This document shows positions 14,687 through 22,680 of a stretch of DNA of 39,216 nt, in pieces. A model generated the notes under the pieces. That model worked only from the letters and a program-made list of their open reading frames with translations. It was not told the DNA's origin and searched no databases. A program made the position numbers and the translations under genes. Numbering within the stretch: the first letter of the stretch is position 1; the number at the start of each line of letters is the position of its first letter. Origin of the DNA: Streptomyces globisporus. GTDB taxonomy: Bacteria > Actinomycetota > Actinomycetes > Streptomycetales > Streptomycetaceae. The DNA is taken from contig NZ_QWFA01000028.1 of NCBI RefSeq assembly GCF_003501885.1, positions 1 to 39,216 of the forward strand. Direction: 5' to 3'.

Positions 14687-15142
14687 ATGACCGGTGGCAC
14701 CCGCGAGGGCATCGACCTCACCCGCGTCCTCGACGCCCCGCAGCAGCGGGTCTTCGCCGCCTGGACGTCACCGGAGGACTTCGCCGCCTGGTACGGGGGA
14801 GAGGCGGACGTCCCTTTGGACCGGGTGGCGATGGACGTACGGCCCGGGGGCTCGTGGAGCCTGGTCATCGTGATGCCGGGCGTCGAGATGCCCTTCCACG
14901 GGGTCTACCACGAGGTCAGTGAACCCGACGGGCTCGTTTTCACGCTGAAGGACCGCTCCGCCCCCGAGGACGCCGAGGGCGAGACCGTGACCGTCACCTT
15001 CAGCGATCTCGGGGGCGGCCGGACCGAACTGGCCTTCCAGCAGCGCGGCGGGAACCTCACCCCCGAGCAGTACGCGGCGGCCGAGGACGGCTGGGAGGCC
15101 TTCTTCGACGCGCTGGCCGACCGCCTCGCCTCCCACCCCTGA
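14687..15142 (+). CDS. SRPBCC (AHSA1-like) domain protein
   Basis: A 151-residue single-domain protein. It starts with the usual AHSA1/CalC strand IDLTRVLDAPQQRVFAAWTSPEDFAAWYGGE, continues with VAMDVRPGGSWSLVIVMPG and FHGVYHEVSEPDGLVFT, and ends with ENLTPEQYA-like NLTPEQYAAAEDGWEAFFDALADRL. The fold is a helix-grip hydrophobic cavity; members bind small ligands or act as co-chaperones, and many sit beside ArsR regulators, though none is here. The ATG at 14687 has a weak GAAGGA about 12 bases before it. Function cannot be specified. Confidence 0.85.
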   Translation: MTGGTREGIDLTRVLDAPQQRVFAAWTSPEDFAAWYGGEADVPLDRVAMDVRPGGSWSLVIVMPGVEMPFHGVYHEVSEPDGLVFTLKDRSAPEDAEGETVTVTFSDLGGGRTELAFQQRGGNLTPEQYAAAEDGWEAFFDALADRLASHP

Positions 15143-15143
15143 A

Positions 15144-16301
15144 CTACGCCAGCGGAAGCGCCGCGAGCTGCGCGATCACCCAGGTCAGCGGGGCGAACAG
15201 GGCCAGCAGCGCGCCCGCCCGCAGCAGCGTCGCCCGGCGCAGCGTGGCCGCCGGAGCGCCCATCCTGAGCAGCGCCTGCGCGGTGTGGGCGCGGGCGTGC
15301 TTGGCCTCCAGCGCCGAGGTCAGCAGCGTCGCCGTCGTACAGCCGAGGACCAGGACCGCGCCGAGTGCGGTGAGCGGACCGTACGGGCGCTCGTCACCCC
15401 CGTACAGCGCCGAAGCGGCGATGCCCGCGGACAGCACGGCGCAGACGATGCCGAGCGGGCGGCCGATGCGGCGCGCCTCGTCCATCAGGACCCGGCCCGC
15501 CAGCAGCCGTACGGCCCCGGGGCGCACCGCCTGAAGCGCCCGGCCGCACAGATACGTCAGGCTCGGGCCTGCCATCGCCAGGCCGATCGCGGTCAGCGTC
15601 CACCCGATCAGCACTGCCACCGGGGTGGAGTCGTACCGTCCGGGCAGCGGGAACGCGTTCCCCGCCGCACCCCGGGAGGCGATCGCCTCGACCGCGAGTC
15701 CGGCCGCCGTCAGCGCCACGCCCCACGGGAGTCCGGCCGGGGCCGGTGCGGGCTCCGGCAGCTCCTCGGAGCCGAAGGTGTCCCGCGCCGGGTCGGGCCG
15801 CGACCGCAGCGCCAGCGCGCTCGCCGTCGACGCGGCCACCGGCACGAGCGCCAGCAGCATCAGGGCGGCGGCCAGCGGCAGCGGCGTGCCCGCGCCGAGG
15901 AACTCCGCCGCGCCCCCGTCGAACGGCATCCCGGTCAGATCGCCGCGCAGATGCAGGAAGAAGAGCAGAGCCACCATCGAGCCGAGCGTGGTCGAGACGG
16001 CCGTGGAGACCGCGGCCAGCGCGGACAGCCGGACCGGGCCGAGGCCCAGCGAGGAGAGGCCCGGCCGGGGCCGGGTGCTCGGGTCGGTCCGGGCCACCGC
16101 CACGGCGAACTGCACGGTCGCGGCCAGCGGGACGAAGCACCACAGCAGCCGCAGCACCGAACCGGCGGACGCCGGGTGCGCCGCGGCGTACCCGAGGGCG
16201 CACAGGAGGAGGAATCCGACACCGGCCGACGCGGCGGCCACCAGCAGCCGCCGGACCAGGACGAGGGGATGGGAACCGCGGGCTAGACGGAGAGCGAGCA
16301 C
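15144..16301 (-). CDS. ABC transporter permease (FtsX-like)
   Basis: A 385-residue membrane protein with about eight hydrophobic segments: LLVAAASAGVGFLLLCALGY, LLWCFVPLAATVQFAVAVA, LAAVSTAVSTTLGSMVALLFFL, AALMLLALVPVAASTASAL and a C-terminal set ending ALLALFAPLTWVIAQLAALPL. There is no large periplasmic domain of the MacB type. The GTG start at 16301 overlaps the end of the ATPase gene by 19 bases and has GGAGGG upstream, so both subunits are made from one mRNA. Probably exports a lipid or peptide or senses envelope stress; the cargo is unknown. Confidence 0.75.
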   Translation of the reverse strand: MLALRLARGSHPLVLVRRLLVAAASAGVGFLLLCALGYAAAHPASAGSVLRLLWCFVPLAATVQFAVAVARTDPSTRPRPGLSSLGLGPVRLSALAAVSTAVSTTLGSMVALLFFLHLRGDLTGMPFDGGAAEFLGAGTPLPLAAALMLLALVPVAASTASALALRSRPDPARDTFGSEELPEPAPAPAGLPWGVALTAAGLAVEAIASRGAAGNAFPLPGRYDSTPVAVLIGWTLTAIGLAMAGPSLTYLCGRALQAVRPGAVRLLAGRVLMDEARRIGRPLGIVCAVLSAGIAASALYGGDERPYGPLTALGAVLVLGCTTATLLTSALEAKHARAHTAQALLRMGAPAATLRRATLLRAGALLALFAPLTWVIAQLAALPLA

Positions 16302-17020
16302 GCCGCGCGGCCCTCCGCTTCCGGTTTCGAAGGCAGGGTGACGGTGGCGACGCAGCGGCCGTCCAGCATGGGCACGGTCCGGTCGGCGAGCGCGGAGACC
16401 TCCGCGTCATGGGTGGCCAGCACAACGGTGATGCCGTGCGAGCGGGCCGCCGTGGTGAAGGTGCGCAGCACCTGGGCGCGGTCGGCGCGGTGCAGGGTCG
16501 CGGTGGGCTCGTCCGCGAAGATCACGGTCGGCGCGCCGCACAGGGCGCGGGCCACGGAGATCCGCTGGCGCTGCGCCTGGAGCAGGGCGTGCGGCCGCTT
16601 CTTGGCGAAAGCGGCGATGTCCAGGCGCTCCAGCCACTCGGTGGCGGCCTTTCTGGCGGCCCGGTGCGAGACGCCGCGCAGCAGCAGGGGCAGCGCGGTG
16701 TTCTCCCAGACGGTCAGCTCCGGGACCAGCTCGGGATCGGCGGAGATCCAGCCGAAGCGCTCGCGGCGCAGCTGTTCGCGTACCCGGGGGGCCATGGTGT
16801 GGACGGGGACGCTGTTGAACCAGACCTCGCCCTCCTGGGGCACGAGCCGGCCCGAGAGGCAGTGCAGCAGCGTCGTCTTCCCGCTGCCGCGCGGTCCGGT
16901 CACGGCGAGGATCTCCGCGTCCCGGACGCCGATGGAGACACCGCCGAGACCGGGCGATCCGTTGTGGGAGTGGTGCAGTGAACGCGCCCAGATCACGTCG
17001 TTGTCCGGCGGGGCCACCAT
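16283..17020 (-). CDS. ABC transporter ATP-binding protein with altered signature motif
   Basis: A 245-residue ATPase. Walker A is GPRGSGKTT, Walker B VIFADEPTATL, the switch histidine lies in VLATHDAE, and the Q-loop region reads FGWISADPELVPELTV. The canonical LSGGQ signature is replaced by ALLQAQRQRISVARAL: the Ser-Gly-Gly are gone while the following QR and ARAL are kept. Another change is a Pro in place of the second Walker-A residue. The pattern of FtsX-partner ATPases (LolD/MacB type) fits otherwise. I start at the ATG at 17020, with GAGG ten bases upstream. It pairs with the overlapping permease gene. Loss of SGG may lower ATPase activity or make it regulatory. Confidence 0.85.
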   Translation of the reverse strand: MVAPPDNDVIWARSLHHSHNGSPGLGGVSIGVRDAEILAVTGPRGSGKTTLLHCLSGRLVPQEGEVWFNSVPVHTMAPRVREQLRRERFGWISADPELVPELTVWENTALPLLLRGVSHRAARKAATEWLERLDIAAFAKKRPHALLQAQRQRISVARALCGAPTVIFADEPTATLHRADRAQVLRTFTTAARSHGITVVLATHDAEVSALADRTVPMLDGRCVATVTLPSKPEAEGRAACSLSV

Positions 17021-17050
17021 GGCGTACACCTCGGTTCAGGTCAGATTTCC

Positions 17051-17072
17051 CGTTCCCCCGTACGGGGGAACG
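17051..17072. promoter_or_regulatory. Perfect 22-bp palindrome before the ABC ATPase gene
   Basis: CGTTCCCCC (17051-17059) and GGGGGAACG (17064-17072) flank GTAC, giving a complete palindrome 31 bases upstream of the ATPase start codon. Its place in the 5' region and its exact symmetry suggest an operator for a dimeric regulator. A 12-base palindrome (CGGACCGGTCCG, 17111-17122) lies further upstream. Confidence 0.5.
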
Positions 17073-17131
17073 AAGACGCGGCCGATCGGTCACTGGGCAC
17101 CGTAGATAGTCGGACCGGTCCGGGAGCACGG

Positions 17132-17185
17132 CACGCGGCCCGGATACGCCCCTTCTCACTCGAAGGGGCGTATCCGGGCCGCGTG
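17132..17185 (-). terminator. Long perfect hairpin after the aminotransferase gene
   Basis: A 24-bp perfect stem (17132-17155 with 17162-17185) closes a six-base loop (17156-17161). It lies about 50 bases downstream of the aminotransferase stop and upstream of the ABC operon, both on the minus strand. There is no U-run, as is usual for Streptomyces terminators of this kind. Confidence 0.75.
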
Positions 17186-17236
17186 GACCGATGAAATGAC
17201 CGCTGGGCGGCTATCGGCCGGGGGACCTGGTGGCGG

Positions 17237-18598
17237 TCAGAGCTTCGACCACGCCTCCGTGAGGACGGTCCGCAGGATGCCCTCGATCTCGTCGAACGTG
17301 GACTGGTCGGAGATCAGCGGCGGCGCGAGCTGGATGACCGGGTCGCCACGGTCGTCGGCCCGGCAGTAGAGGCCGTTCTCGAACAGCGCCTTGGAGAGGA
17401 AGCCGTACAGGACGCGCTCGGTCTCCTCGTCGGTGAACGTCTCCTTGGTCGCCTTGTCCTTCACCAGCTCGATGCCGTAGAAGTACCCGTTGCCGCGGAC
17501 GTCGCCGACGATCGGCAGGTCGTGCAGCTTCTGGAGCGTGGTGAGGAAGGCGTTCTCGTTGTCGAGGACGTGCTGGTTGAGGTTCTCGCGCTCGAAGATG
17601 TCGAGGTTGGCGAGGCCCACGGCCGCGGAGACCGGGTGGCCGCCGAAGGTGTAGCCGTGCAGGAAGGTGTTGCCGCCCTCGTAGAACGGCTCCGCGATCC
17701 GGTCCGAGACGATGCAGGCGCCGATCGGGGAGTAGCCCGAGGTCATGCCCTTCGCGCAGGTGATCATGTCCGGTACGTAGCCGAACTTGTCGCAGGCGAA
17801 GATCGTGCCGAGCCGGCCGAAGGCGCAGATGACCTCGTCGGAGACGAGCAGCACGTCGTACTTGTCGCAGATCTCGCGGACCCGCTGGAAGTAGCCGGGC
17901 GGCGGCGGGAAGCAGCCGCCCGCGTTCTGCACGGGCTCCAGGAAGACGGCCGCGACGGTCTCGGGGCCCTCGAAGAGGATCTCCTGCTCGATCTGGTCGG
18001 CGGCCCAGCGGCCGAAGGCCTCCGGGTCGTCGCCGAAGAGCGGGGCGCGGTAGATGTTGGTGTTCGGCACCTTGTGCGCGCCGGGGACCAGCGGCTCGAA
18101 GGGGGCCTTCAGGGCCGGGAGGCCGGTGATGGACAGCGCGCCCTGCGGGGTGCCGTGGTAGGCGACCGCCCGCGAGATGACCTTGTACTTGGTGGGCTGG
18201 CCCTTGAGCTTGAAGTACTGCTTGGCCAGCTTCCAGGCGGTCTCGACGGCCTCGCCGCCACCGGTGGTGAAGAAGACCTTGTTGAGGTCGCCCGGGGCGT
18301 AGTCGGCGAGCCGCTCGGCCAGCTCGACGGCCTTCGGATGGGCGTAGGACCACACCGGGAAGAAGGCGAGCTCCTGGCCCTGCTTGTACGCCGTCTCGGC
18401 GAGCTCGTGACGACCGTGACCGGCGTTGACCACGAACAGGCCGGAGAGGCCGTCCAGGTAGCGCTTGCCCTTGTCGTCGAAGATGTACGTTCCCTCGCCA
18501 CGCACGATGGTGGGAACGGGCGCGTTCTCGTAGTCCGACATGCGGGTGAAGTGCATCCACAGGTGGTCGTACGCGGTTCGGCTGAGGTCCTTGCTCAC
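17237..18598 (-). CDS. Class III PLP aminotransferase (polyamine/diamine type)
   Basis: A 453-residue fold-type I aminotransferase. PLP residues are visible: GGGEAVETAWKLAKQYF (phosphate cup), SRAVAYHGTPQGALS, LVSDEVICAFGR (the Asp on the pyridine nitrogen) and the Schiff-base lysine in ITCAKGMTSGYSPIGA. It resembles putrescine/omega-amino acid transaminases, and S. coelicolor SCO5655, reported as polyamine-induced, as I recall. It would convert putrescine or a related amine to an aminoaldehyde with pyruvate or 2-oxoglutarate as acceptor. I use GTG 18598, two bases after the AsnC stop, with GGGGAA upstream; GTG 18616 (VGNPIAVSK) is the alternative. The gene is cotranscribed with the AsnC regulator and diverges from the aldehyde dehydrogenase. 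Confidence 0.88.
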   Translation of the reverse strand: MSKDLSRTAYDHLWMHFTRMSDYENAPVPTIVRGEGTYIFDDKGKRYLDGLSGLFVVNAGHGRHELAETAYKQGQELAFFPVWSYAHPKAVELAERLADYAPGDLNKVFFTTGGGEAVETAWKLAKQYFKLKGQPTKYKVISRAVAYHGTPQGALSITGLPALKAPFEPLVPGAHKVPNTNIYRAPLFGDDPEAFGRWAADQIEQEILFEGPETVAAVFLEPVQNAGGCFPPPPGYFQRVREICDKYDVLLVSDEVICAFGRLGTIFACDKFGYVPDMITCAKGMTSGYSPIGACIVSDRIAEPFYEGGNTFLHGYTFGGHPVSAAVGLANLDIFERENLNQHVLDNENAFLTTLQKLHDLPIVGDVRGNGYFYGIELVKDKATKETFTDEETERVLYGFLSKALFENGLYCRADDRGDPVIQLAPPLISDQSTFDEIEGILRTVLTEAWSKL

Positions 18599-18600
18599 GG

Positions 18601-19107
18601 CTATCGGGTTCCCCACATATAGGTCTGCTTCTTGAGCTTCAGATAAACGAAGCTCTCGGTGGAGCGCACGCCGGGAAGGGTCCGGATGCGTTTGTTGATC
18701 GTCTCCAGCAGGTGGTCGTCGTCCTCGCAGACGATCTCCACCATCAGGTCGAAGGAGCCCGCGGTCATGACCACGTACTCGCACTCGGCCATGGCCGACA
18801 GGGCTTCGGCCACCGGATCGAGGTCGCCCTCGACATTGATGCCGACCATCGCCTGGCGCCGGAGTCCCACGGTGAGCGGGTCCGTGACGGCGACGATCTG
18901 CATCACGCCCTGGTCGAGCAGCTTCTGGACGCGCTGGCGCACAGCCGCTTCGGAGAGGCCCACGGCCTTGCCGATCGCGGCGTACGGACGCCGTCCGTCC
19001 TCCTGGAGCTGCTCGATGATTGCGAGGGAGACGGCATCGACCGCCGACGGTGATCCGTTCCCTGTCCTGGAGTCTGCGCTGCGACTGGCCACGCACCCAC
19101 CATGCAC
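18601..19107 (-). CDS. Lrp/AsnC-family regulator
   Basis: About 168 residues. The N-terminal HTH is VDAVSLAIIEQLQEDGRRPYAAIGKAVGLSEAAVRQRVQKLLDQGVMQIVAV, and the C-terminal RAM effector domain reads AMVGINVEGDLDPVAEALSAM...VVMTAGSFDLMVEIVCEDDDHLLETI, with the ESFVYLKLKKQTYMW end. It should bind an amino acid or amine ligand and form octamers. Start is uncertain: GTG 19107 follows GAGGAG closely, GTG 19092 (VASRSADS) is also plausible, and a 205-residue extension is unlikely because it crosses the control region. It lies between the aminotransferase and the divergent aldehyde dehydrogenase, and probably regulates both. The aminotransferase follows two bases after its stop. Confidence 0.88.
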   Translation of the reverse strand: MHGGCVASRSADSRTGNGSPSAVDAVSLAIIEQLQEDGRRPYAAIGKAVGLSEAAVRQRVQKLLDQGVMQIVAVTDPLTVGLRRQAMVGINVEGDLDPVAEALSAMAECEYVVMTAGSFDLMVEIVCEDDDHLLETINKRIRTLPGVRSTESFVYLKLKKQTYMWGTR

Positions 19108-19269
19108 CGCTCCTCGTCTGTCTCGCAACCCCAGATCGATGAAATTCGTTGAGTGAGTGCTCAGAACCGACTGAATCCGAAGTTGGGGGCGGTTGGGTAT
19201 GTCGAAAGCGTCGCCCAAGCGATTAGGGTGGATGTCTCACCCATCGGACAGCCGACAGGAGGGGTGGTT
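19108..19269. promoter_or_regulatory. Divergent control region, AsnC/aminotransferase versus aldehyde dehydrogenase
   Basis: About 160 bases with no gene. TGAG-TGAGTG-CTCA (around 19150-19163) is a small inverted repeat, and TTGGG...CCCAA flank a stretch near 19194-19218. GATTAGGGT (19221-19229) could hold a -10 for the dehydrogenase. An AsnC-type site is expected here, but I cannot define it. Confidence 0.35.
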
Positions 19270-20709
19270 GTGACCACCGAGGTGCGCCGTCTGCGCAACT
19301 ACATCAACGGAGAGTTCCGGGACGCCGCGGACGGGCGGACCATCGATGTGGTCAGCCCGGTGACGGAAGAGGTCTACGCAACCTCGCCGCTCTCGGGCCA
19401 GGCCGACGTCGATGCCGCCATGGAGGCCGCAGCGGCGGCCTTCCCCGCCTGGCGCGACACCACGCCCGCCGAGCGCCAGAAGGCCCTGCTCAAGATCGCG
19501 GACGCGTTCGAGGAGCGGGCCGAGGACCTGATCGCCGCCGAGTCGGAGAACACCGGCAAGCCGCTGGGCCTCACCCGCAGCGAAGAGATCCCGCCGATGG
19601 TGGACCAGATCCGCTTCTTCGCGGGGGCCGCCCGGCTGCTGGAGGGCCGCTCGGCCGGCGAGTACATGGAGGGCCTGACCTCCATCGTCCGCCGTGAGCC
19701 GGTCGGCGTCTGCGCCCAGGTCGCGCCGTGGAACTACCCGATGATGATGGCCGTGTGGAAGTTCGCCCCGGCGCTCGCCGCGGGCAACACGGTCGTCATC
19801 AAGCCGTCCGACACCACGCCGGCGTCGACGGTCCTCATGGCCGAGATCATCGGGCAGATCCTGCCCAAGGGCGTCTTCAACGTCCTGTGCGGCGACCGGG
19901 ACACCGGCCGCGCCATGGTCGAGCACCCGATCCCGGCGATGGCCTCCATCACCGGTTCGGTACGGGCCGGCATGCAGGTCGCCGAGTCCGCCGCCAAGGA
20001 CGTCAAGCGCGTCCACCTGGAGCTCGGCGGCAAGGCGCCCGTCGTGGTCTTCGAGGACGCCGACATCGCCAAGACGGTCTCGGGCGTCTCCGAGGCGGGC
20101 TTCTTCAACGCGGGCCAGGACTGTACGGCCGCCACCCGCGTCCTGGTCCACGAGTCGATCCACGACGAGTTCGTCACCGCGCTCGCCAAGGCCGCCGCCG
20201 ACACGAAGACCGGGCAGCCGGACGACGACGACGTGGCCTACGGCCCGCTCAACAACGCCAACCAGCTGAAGCAGGTCAGCGGCTTCATCGAGCGGCTCCC
20301 CGCCCACGCCAAGGTCGAGGCGGGCGGCCACCGGGTCGGCGACAAGGGCTACTTCTACGCGCCGACCGTCGTCTCCGGCCTGAAGCAGGACGACGAGATC
20401 ATCCAGAACGAGGTCTTCGGCCCCGTCATCACCGTCCAGTCCTTCACCGACGAGGACCAGGCCGTCACGTACGCCAACGGCGTCGAGTACGCGCTCGCCT
20501 CCTCGGTCTGGACGCAGAACCACGCCCGCGCCATGCGCATGTCCAAGAGCCTCGACTTCGGCTGCGTGTGGATCAACACCCACATCCCGCTGGTCGCCGA
20601 GATGCCGCACGGCGGGTTCAAGAAGTCCGGCTACGGCAAGGACCTCTCCGCGTACGGCTTCGAGGACTACACCCGCATCAAGCACGTCATGACGTCCATC
20701 GAGGACTGA
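19270..20709 (+). CDS. Gamma-aminobutyraldehyde dehydrogenase-like ALDH
   Basis: A 479-residue NAD-dependent aldehyde dehydrogenase. Cofactor and catalytic blocks: APWNYPMMMAVWKFAPALAAGN, KPSDTTPAS, ELGGKAP (catalytic Glu), FFNAGQDCTAATR (catalytic Cys) and EIFGPV-type NEVFGPVITV. The C-terminal HGGFKKSGYGKDLSAYGFEDYTRIKHV matches aminobutyraldehyde dehydrogenases (PatD/YdcW group). It would oxidise 4-aminobutanal made by the divergent aminotransferase to GABA. The start is GTG 19270, 7 bases after AGGAGG (19257-19262). An earlier in-frame start would lie in the control region. A second, related dehydrogenase occurs at 27030-28544. Confidence 0.88.
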   Translation: MTTEVRRLRNYINGEFRDAADGRTIDVVSPVTEEVYATSPLSGQADVDAAMEAAAAAFPAWRDTTPAERQKALLKIADAFEERAEDLIAAESENTGKPLGLTRSEEIPPMVDQIRFFAGAARLLEGRSAGEYMEGLTSIVRREPVGVCAQVAPWNYPMMMAVWKFAPALAAGNTVVIKPSDTTPASTVLMAEIIGQILPKGVFNVLCGDRDTGRAMVEHPIPAMASITGSVRAGMQVAESAAKDVKRVHLELGGKAPVVVFEDADIAKTVSGVSEAGFFNAGQDCTAATRVLVHESIHDEFVTALAKAAADTKTGQPDDDDVAYGPLNNANQLKQVSGFIERLPAHAKVEAGGHRVGDKGYFYAPTVVSGLKQDDEIIQNEVFGPVITVQSFTDEDQAVTYANGVEYALASSVWTQNHARAMRMSKSLDFGCVWINTHIPLVAEMPHGGFKKSGYGKDLSAYGFEDYTRIKHVMTSIED

Positions 20710-20731
20710 TCCTGGATCGTCGTCGCGGTCC

Positions 20732-20761
20732 TGCGGCCCCGGGCTCCGGCCCGGGGCCGCA
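20732..20761 (+). terminator. Terminator hairpin after aldehyde dehydrogenase
   Basis: A perfect 13-bp stem, TGCGGCCCCGGGC with GCCCGGGGCCGCA, around a TCCG loop, starts 23 bases after the dehydrogenase stop. It separates this gene from the following binding-protein gene. No U-tract follows. Confidence 0.7.
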
Positions 20762-20875
20762 TGCGTGTCTGGACAAGGTGTGCGGGGCGGACCCGCCCCG
20801 CTGGACGCTTGGTCCATTGTCCGCGCGAGCGCCGACCGGCATTCTGCGCGGGTGCGAGCGATCAGGAAGAACCCC

Positions 20876-22039
20876 ATGTCCCGCCGTTCCCTGCTGCGCG
20901 CCCTCGGGGCGGGAGCGGCCGGCGCCACCCTGGCCGGCTGCGGGGTGCCCGCGGCGTTCGTCGAGCCGGGGGACCGTGCCGGACACGACAGTTCGGCCAC
21001 CGACCACACCCTGCACTTCGCCAACTGGCCGCTCTACATCGACACCGACGACGAGGACGAGTCGAAGCGCCCCACCCTCGACGCCTTCTCGCGGCGGACC
21101 GGGATCTCCGTCACGTACACCGAGGAGATCAACGACAACGACGAGTTCTTCGGGAAGATCAGCCCCGCGCTGATGAACCACCAGCAGACCGGCCGGGACC
21201 TGATCGTCATCAGCGACTGGATGGCCGCCCGCTTCGTCCGGCTCGGCTGGGTCCAGGAGATGGACCGGGCGAAGCAGCCCAACGTCGCCAAGTACCTCGA
21301 CCCCCAACTGCGCACCCCCGCCTTCGACGAGGGGCGCCGCCACAGCGTCCCCTGGCAGTCCGGCATCACCGGCATCGCGTACAACCGCAAGAAGCTCGGC
21401 CGCGAGATCCGGTCAACGGGCGACCTCTGGGAGGACGACCTGCGCGGCCGGGTCACCCTGCTCTCCGGGCTCGACGAGTCGTTCGCGCTGCTGATGCAGG
21501 GCAACGGCGTCGACATCACCCGCTGGACGGCCGACGACTTCCACGAGATCTGCGAGCAGACCGAGAAGCGGGTCCGCTCCAAGCACATCCGGCGCTTCAC
21601 CGGCAACGACTACATCAAGGACCTCGCCACCGGCGATGTGCTCGCCTGCCAGGCCTACTCCGGCGATGTCATCCAGCTCCAGGCCGACAACCCCGACATC
21701 GAGTTCGTCGTCCCCGAGGAGGGCGCCGAACTGTGGGCCGAGTCCCTGATGATCCCCAACCTCGCCCGCCACAAGCGCAACGCCGAGAAGCTGGTGGACC
21801 ACTACTACGAACCCGAGGTCGCCGCCGAACTCGCCGCCTGGGTCAACTACGTCTGCCCGGTCCCCGCCGCCCGCGACGTCCTCTCCTCCTCCAAGGACGA
21901 GGAGACGGCCGCGCTCGCCGAGGATCCGCTGATCTTCCCCGACGACGCGATGCGCGAACGGCTCGCCATCGCCCGCGACATCACCTCCGAGGAACGGATG
22001 GACTTCGCCAAGAAGTGGAACGGCATCGTCGGCTTGTGA
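20876..22039 (+). CDS. PotD-like polyamine-binding Tat lipoprotein (orphan)
   Basis: A 387-residue extracytoplasmic binding protein. The N-terminus MSRRSLLRALGAGAAGATLAGC combines a twin-arginine motif and a lipobox with the cysteine at residue 22. Mature blocks HFANWPLYIDTDDED, ITYTEEINDN-like VTYTEEINDNDEFFGKI, RRFTGNDYIKDLATGDVLACQAYSGD, IQLQADNPDIEFVVPEEGA and NYVCPVPAARDVL match the second PotD at 28619. No permease or ATPase gene adjoins it, so it may use the PotABC proteins encoded 9 kb downstream. The ATG at 20876 has AGGAAGA upstream. A membrane-protein gene follows after 54 bases. Confidence 0.85.
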   Translation: MSRRSLLRALGAGAAGATLAGCGVPAAFVEPGDRAGHDSSATDHTLHFANWPLYIDTDDEDESKRPTLDAFSRRTGISVTYTEEINDNDEFFGKISPALMNHQQTGRDLIVISDWMAARFVRLGWVQEMDRAKQPNVAKYLDPQLRTPAFDEGRRHSVPWQSGITGIAYNRKKLGREIRSTGDLWEDDLRGRVTLLSGLDESFALLMQGNGVDITRWTADDFHEICEQTEKRVRSKHIRRFTGNDYIKDLATGDVLACQAYSGDVIQLQADNPDIEFVVPEEGAELWAESLMIPNLARHKRNAEKLVDHYYEPEVAAELAAWVNYVCPVPAARDVLSSSKDEETAALAEDPLIFPDDAMRERLAIARDITSEERMDFAKKWNGIVGL

Positions 22040-22093
22040 AGCGGTAACAGGGGTGCCGTAAAGGGGCGGTAAACACGGGCGTACGCTGCGGAC

Positions 22094-22636
22094 ATGAGCG
22101 AGAGACAGGCCCTCACACGGGGGATACGCAGGTGGCTGGTCTTCTTCATCGTCTGTCTGGTGCTGAGCGGGCTCACGGCCTTCCCGCTCGTCACCGAACT
22201 CCGCTGGACGGAGGACCTGCTGAGCGCCTCCGCCTCCCCGGTCCCCGAGCACTTCCCGGGCCTGATGGAGTGGATCACCCGGGTCCGCGAGGGGCTCGAC
22301 ACCGTCGACCGCGAGCAGCCTTTCATGCTGTACGGCACCGACTGGCTGGCCTTCGCCCACCTGGTCATCGCGGTCGCCTTCTACGGTCCTTACCGCGACC
22401 CGGTCCGCAACATCTGGGTCATCGAGTTCGGCATGATCGCCTGCGCCGGGATCATCCCGCTCGCCCTGATCTGCGGCCCGATCCGCGACATCCCGTTCTG
22501 GTGGAGCGTGATCGACATGTCCTTCGGGGTCTTCGGCATCATCCCGCTGCTGATCGTCCGCCGCATGATCAAGCGGCTGGAGGTGCTGGAGCAGGCGGCG
22601 GCCGCGAACCCGACGGCCGTTCCGGTGAGCGCCTGA
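22094..22636 (+). CDS. Hypothetical four-helix membrane protein
   Basis: A 180-residue integral membrane protein with four predicted helices: RWLVFFIVCLVLSGLTAFPL, DWLAFAHLVIAVAFYG, FGMIACAGIIPLALICG and IDMSFGVFGIIPLLIVRRM. A soluble loop of about 45 residues (LRWTEDLLSASASPVPEHFPG...) lies between helices 1 and 2. I do not recognise a named family or catalytic residues. A -10-like TACGCT (22082-22087) ends six bases before the ATG at 22094 and there is no ribosome binding site, so the mRNA may be leaderless. Three related GTAA-containing repeats precede it (22044-22073). It may be chromosomal core of Streptomyces of unknown role. Confidence 0.7.
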   Translation: MSERQALTRGIRRWLVFFIVCLVLSGLTAFPLVTELRWTEDLLSASASPVPEHFPGLMEWITRVREGLDTVDREQPFMLYGTDWLAFAHLVIAVAFYGPYRDPVRNIWVIEFGMIACAGIIPLALICGPIRDIPFWWSVIDMSFGVFGIIPLLIVRRMIKRLEVLEQAAAANPTAVPVSA

Positions 22637-22680
22637 GCCCTCCCGGTGGCCGCCCGAGCCCGTTGCGACGACCGCCCGGG

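Noticed and set aside
17111..17122. CGGACCGGTCCG as a GntR operator in the chromosome
   Set aside because: Only one 10-base core GGACCGGTCC is shared and the two-armed layout is absent; such GC palindromes are expected by chance in this DNA.
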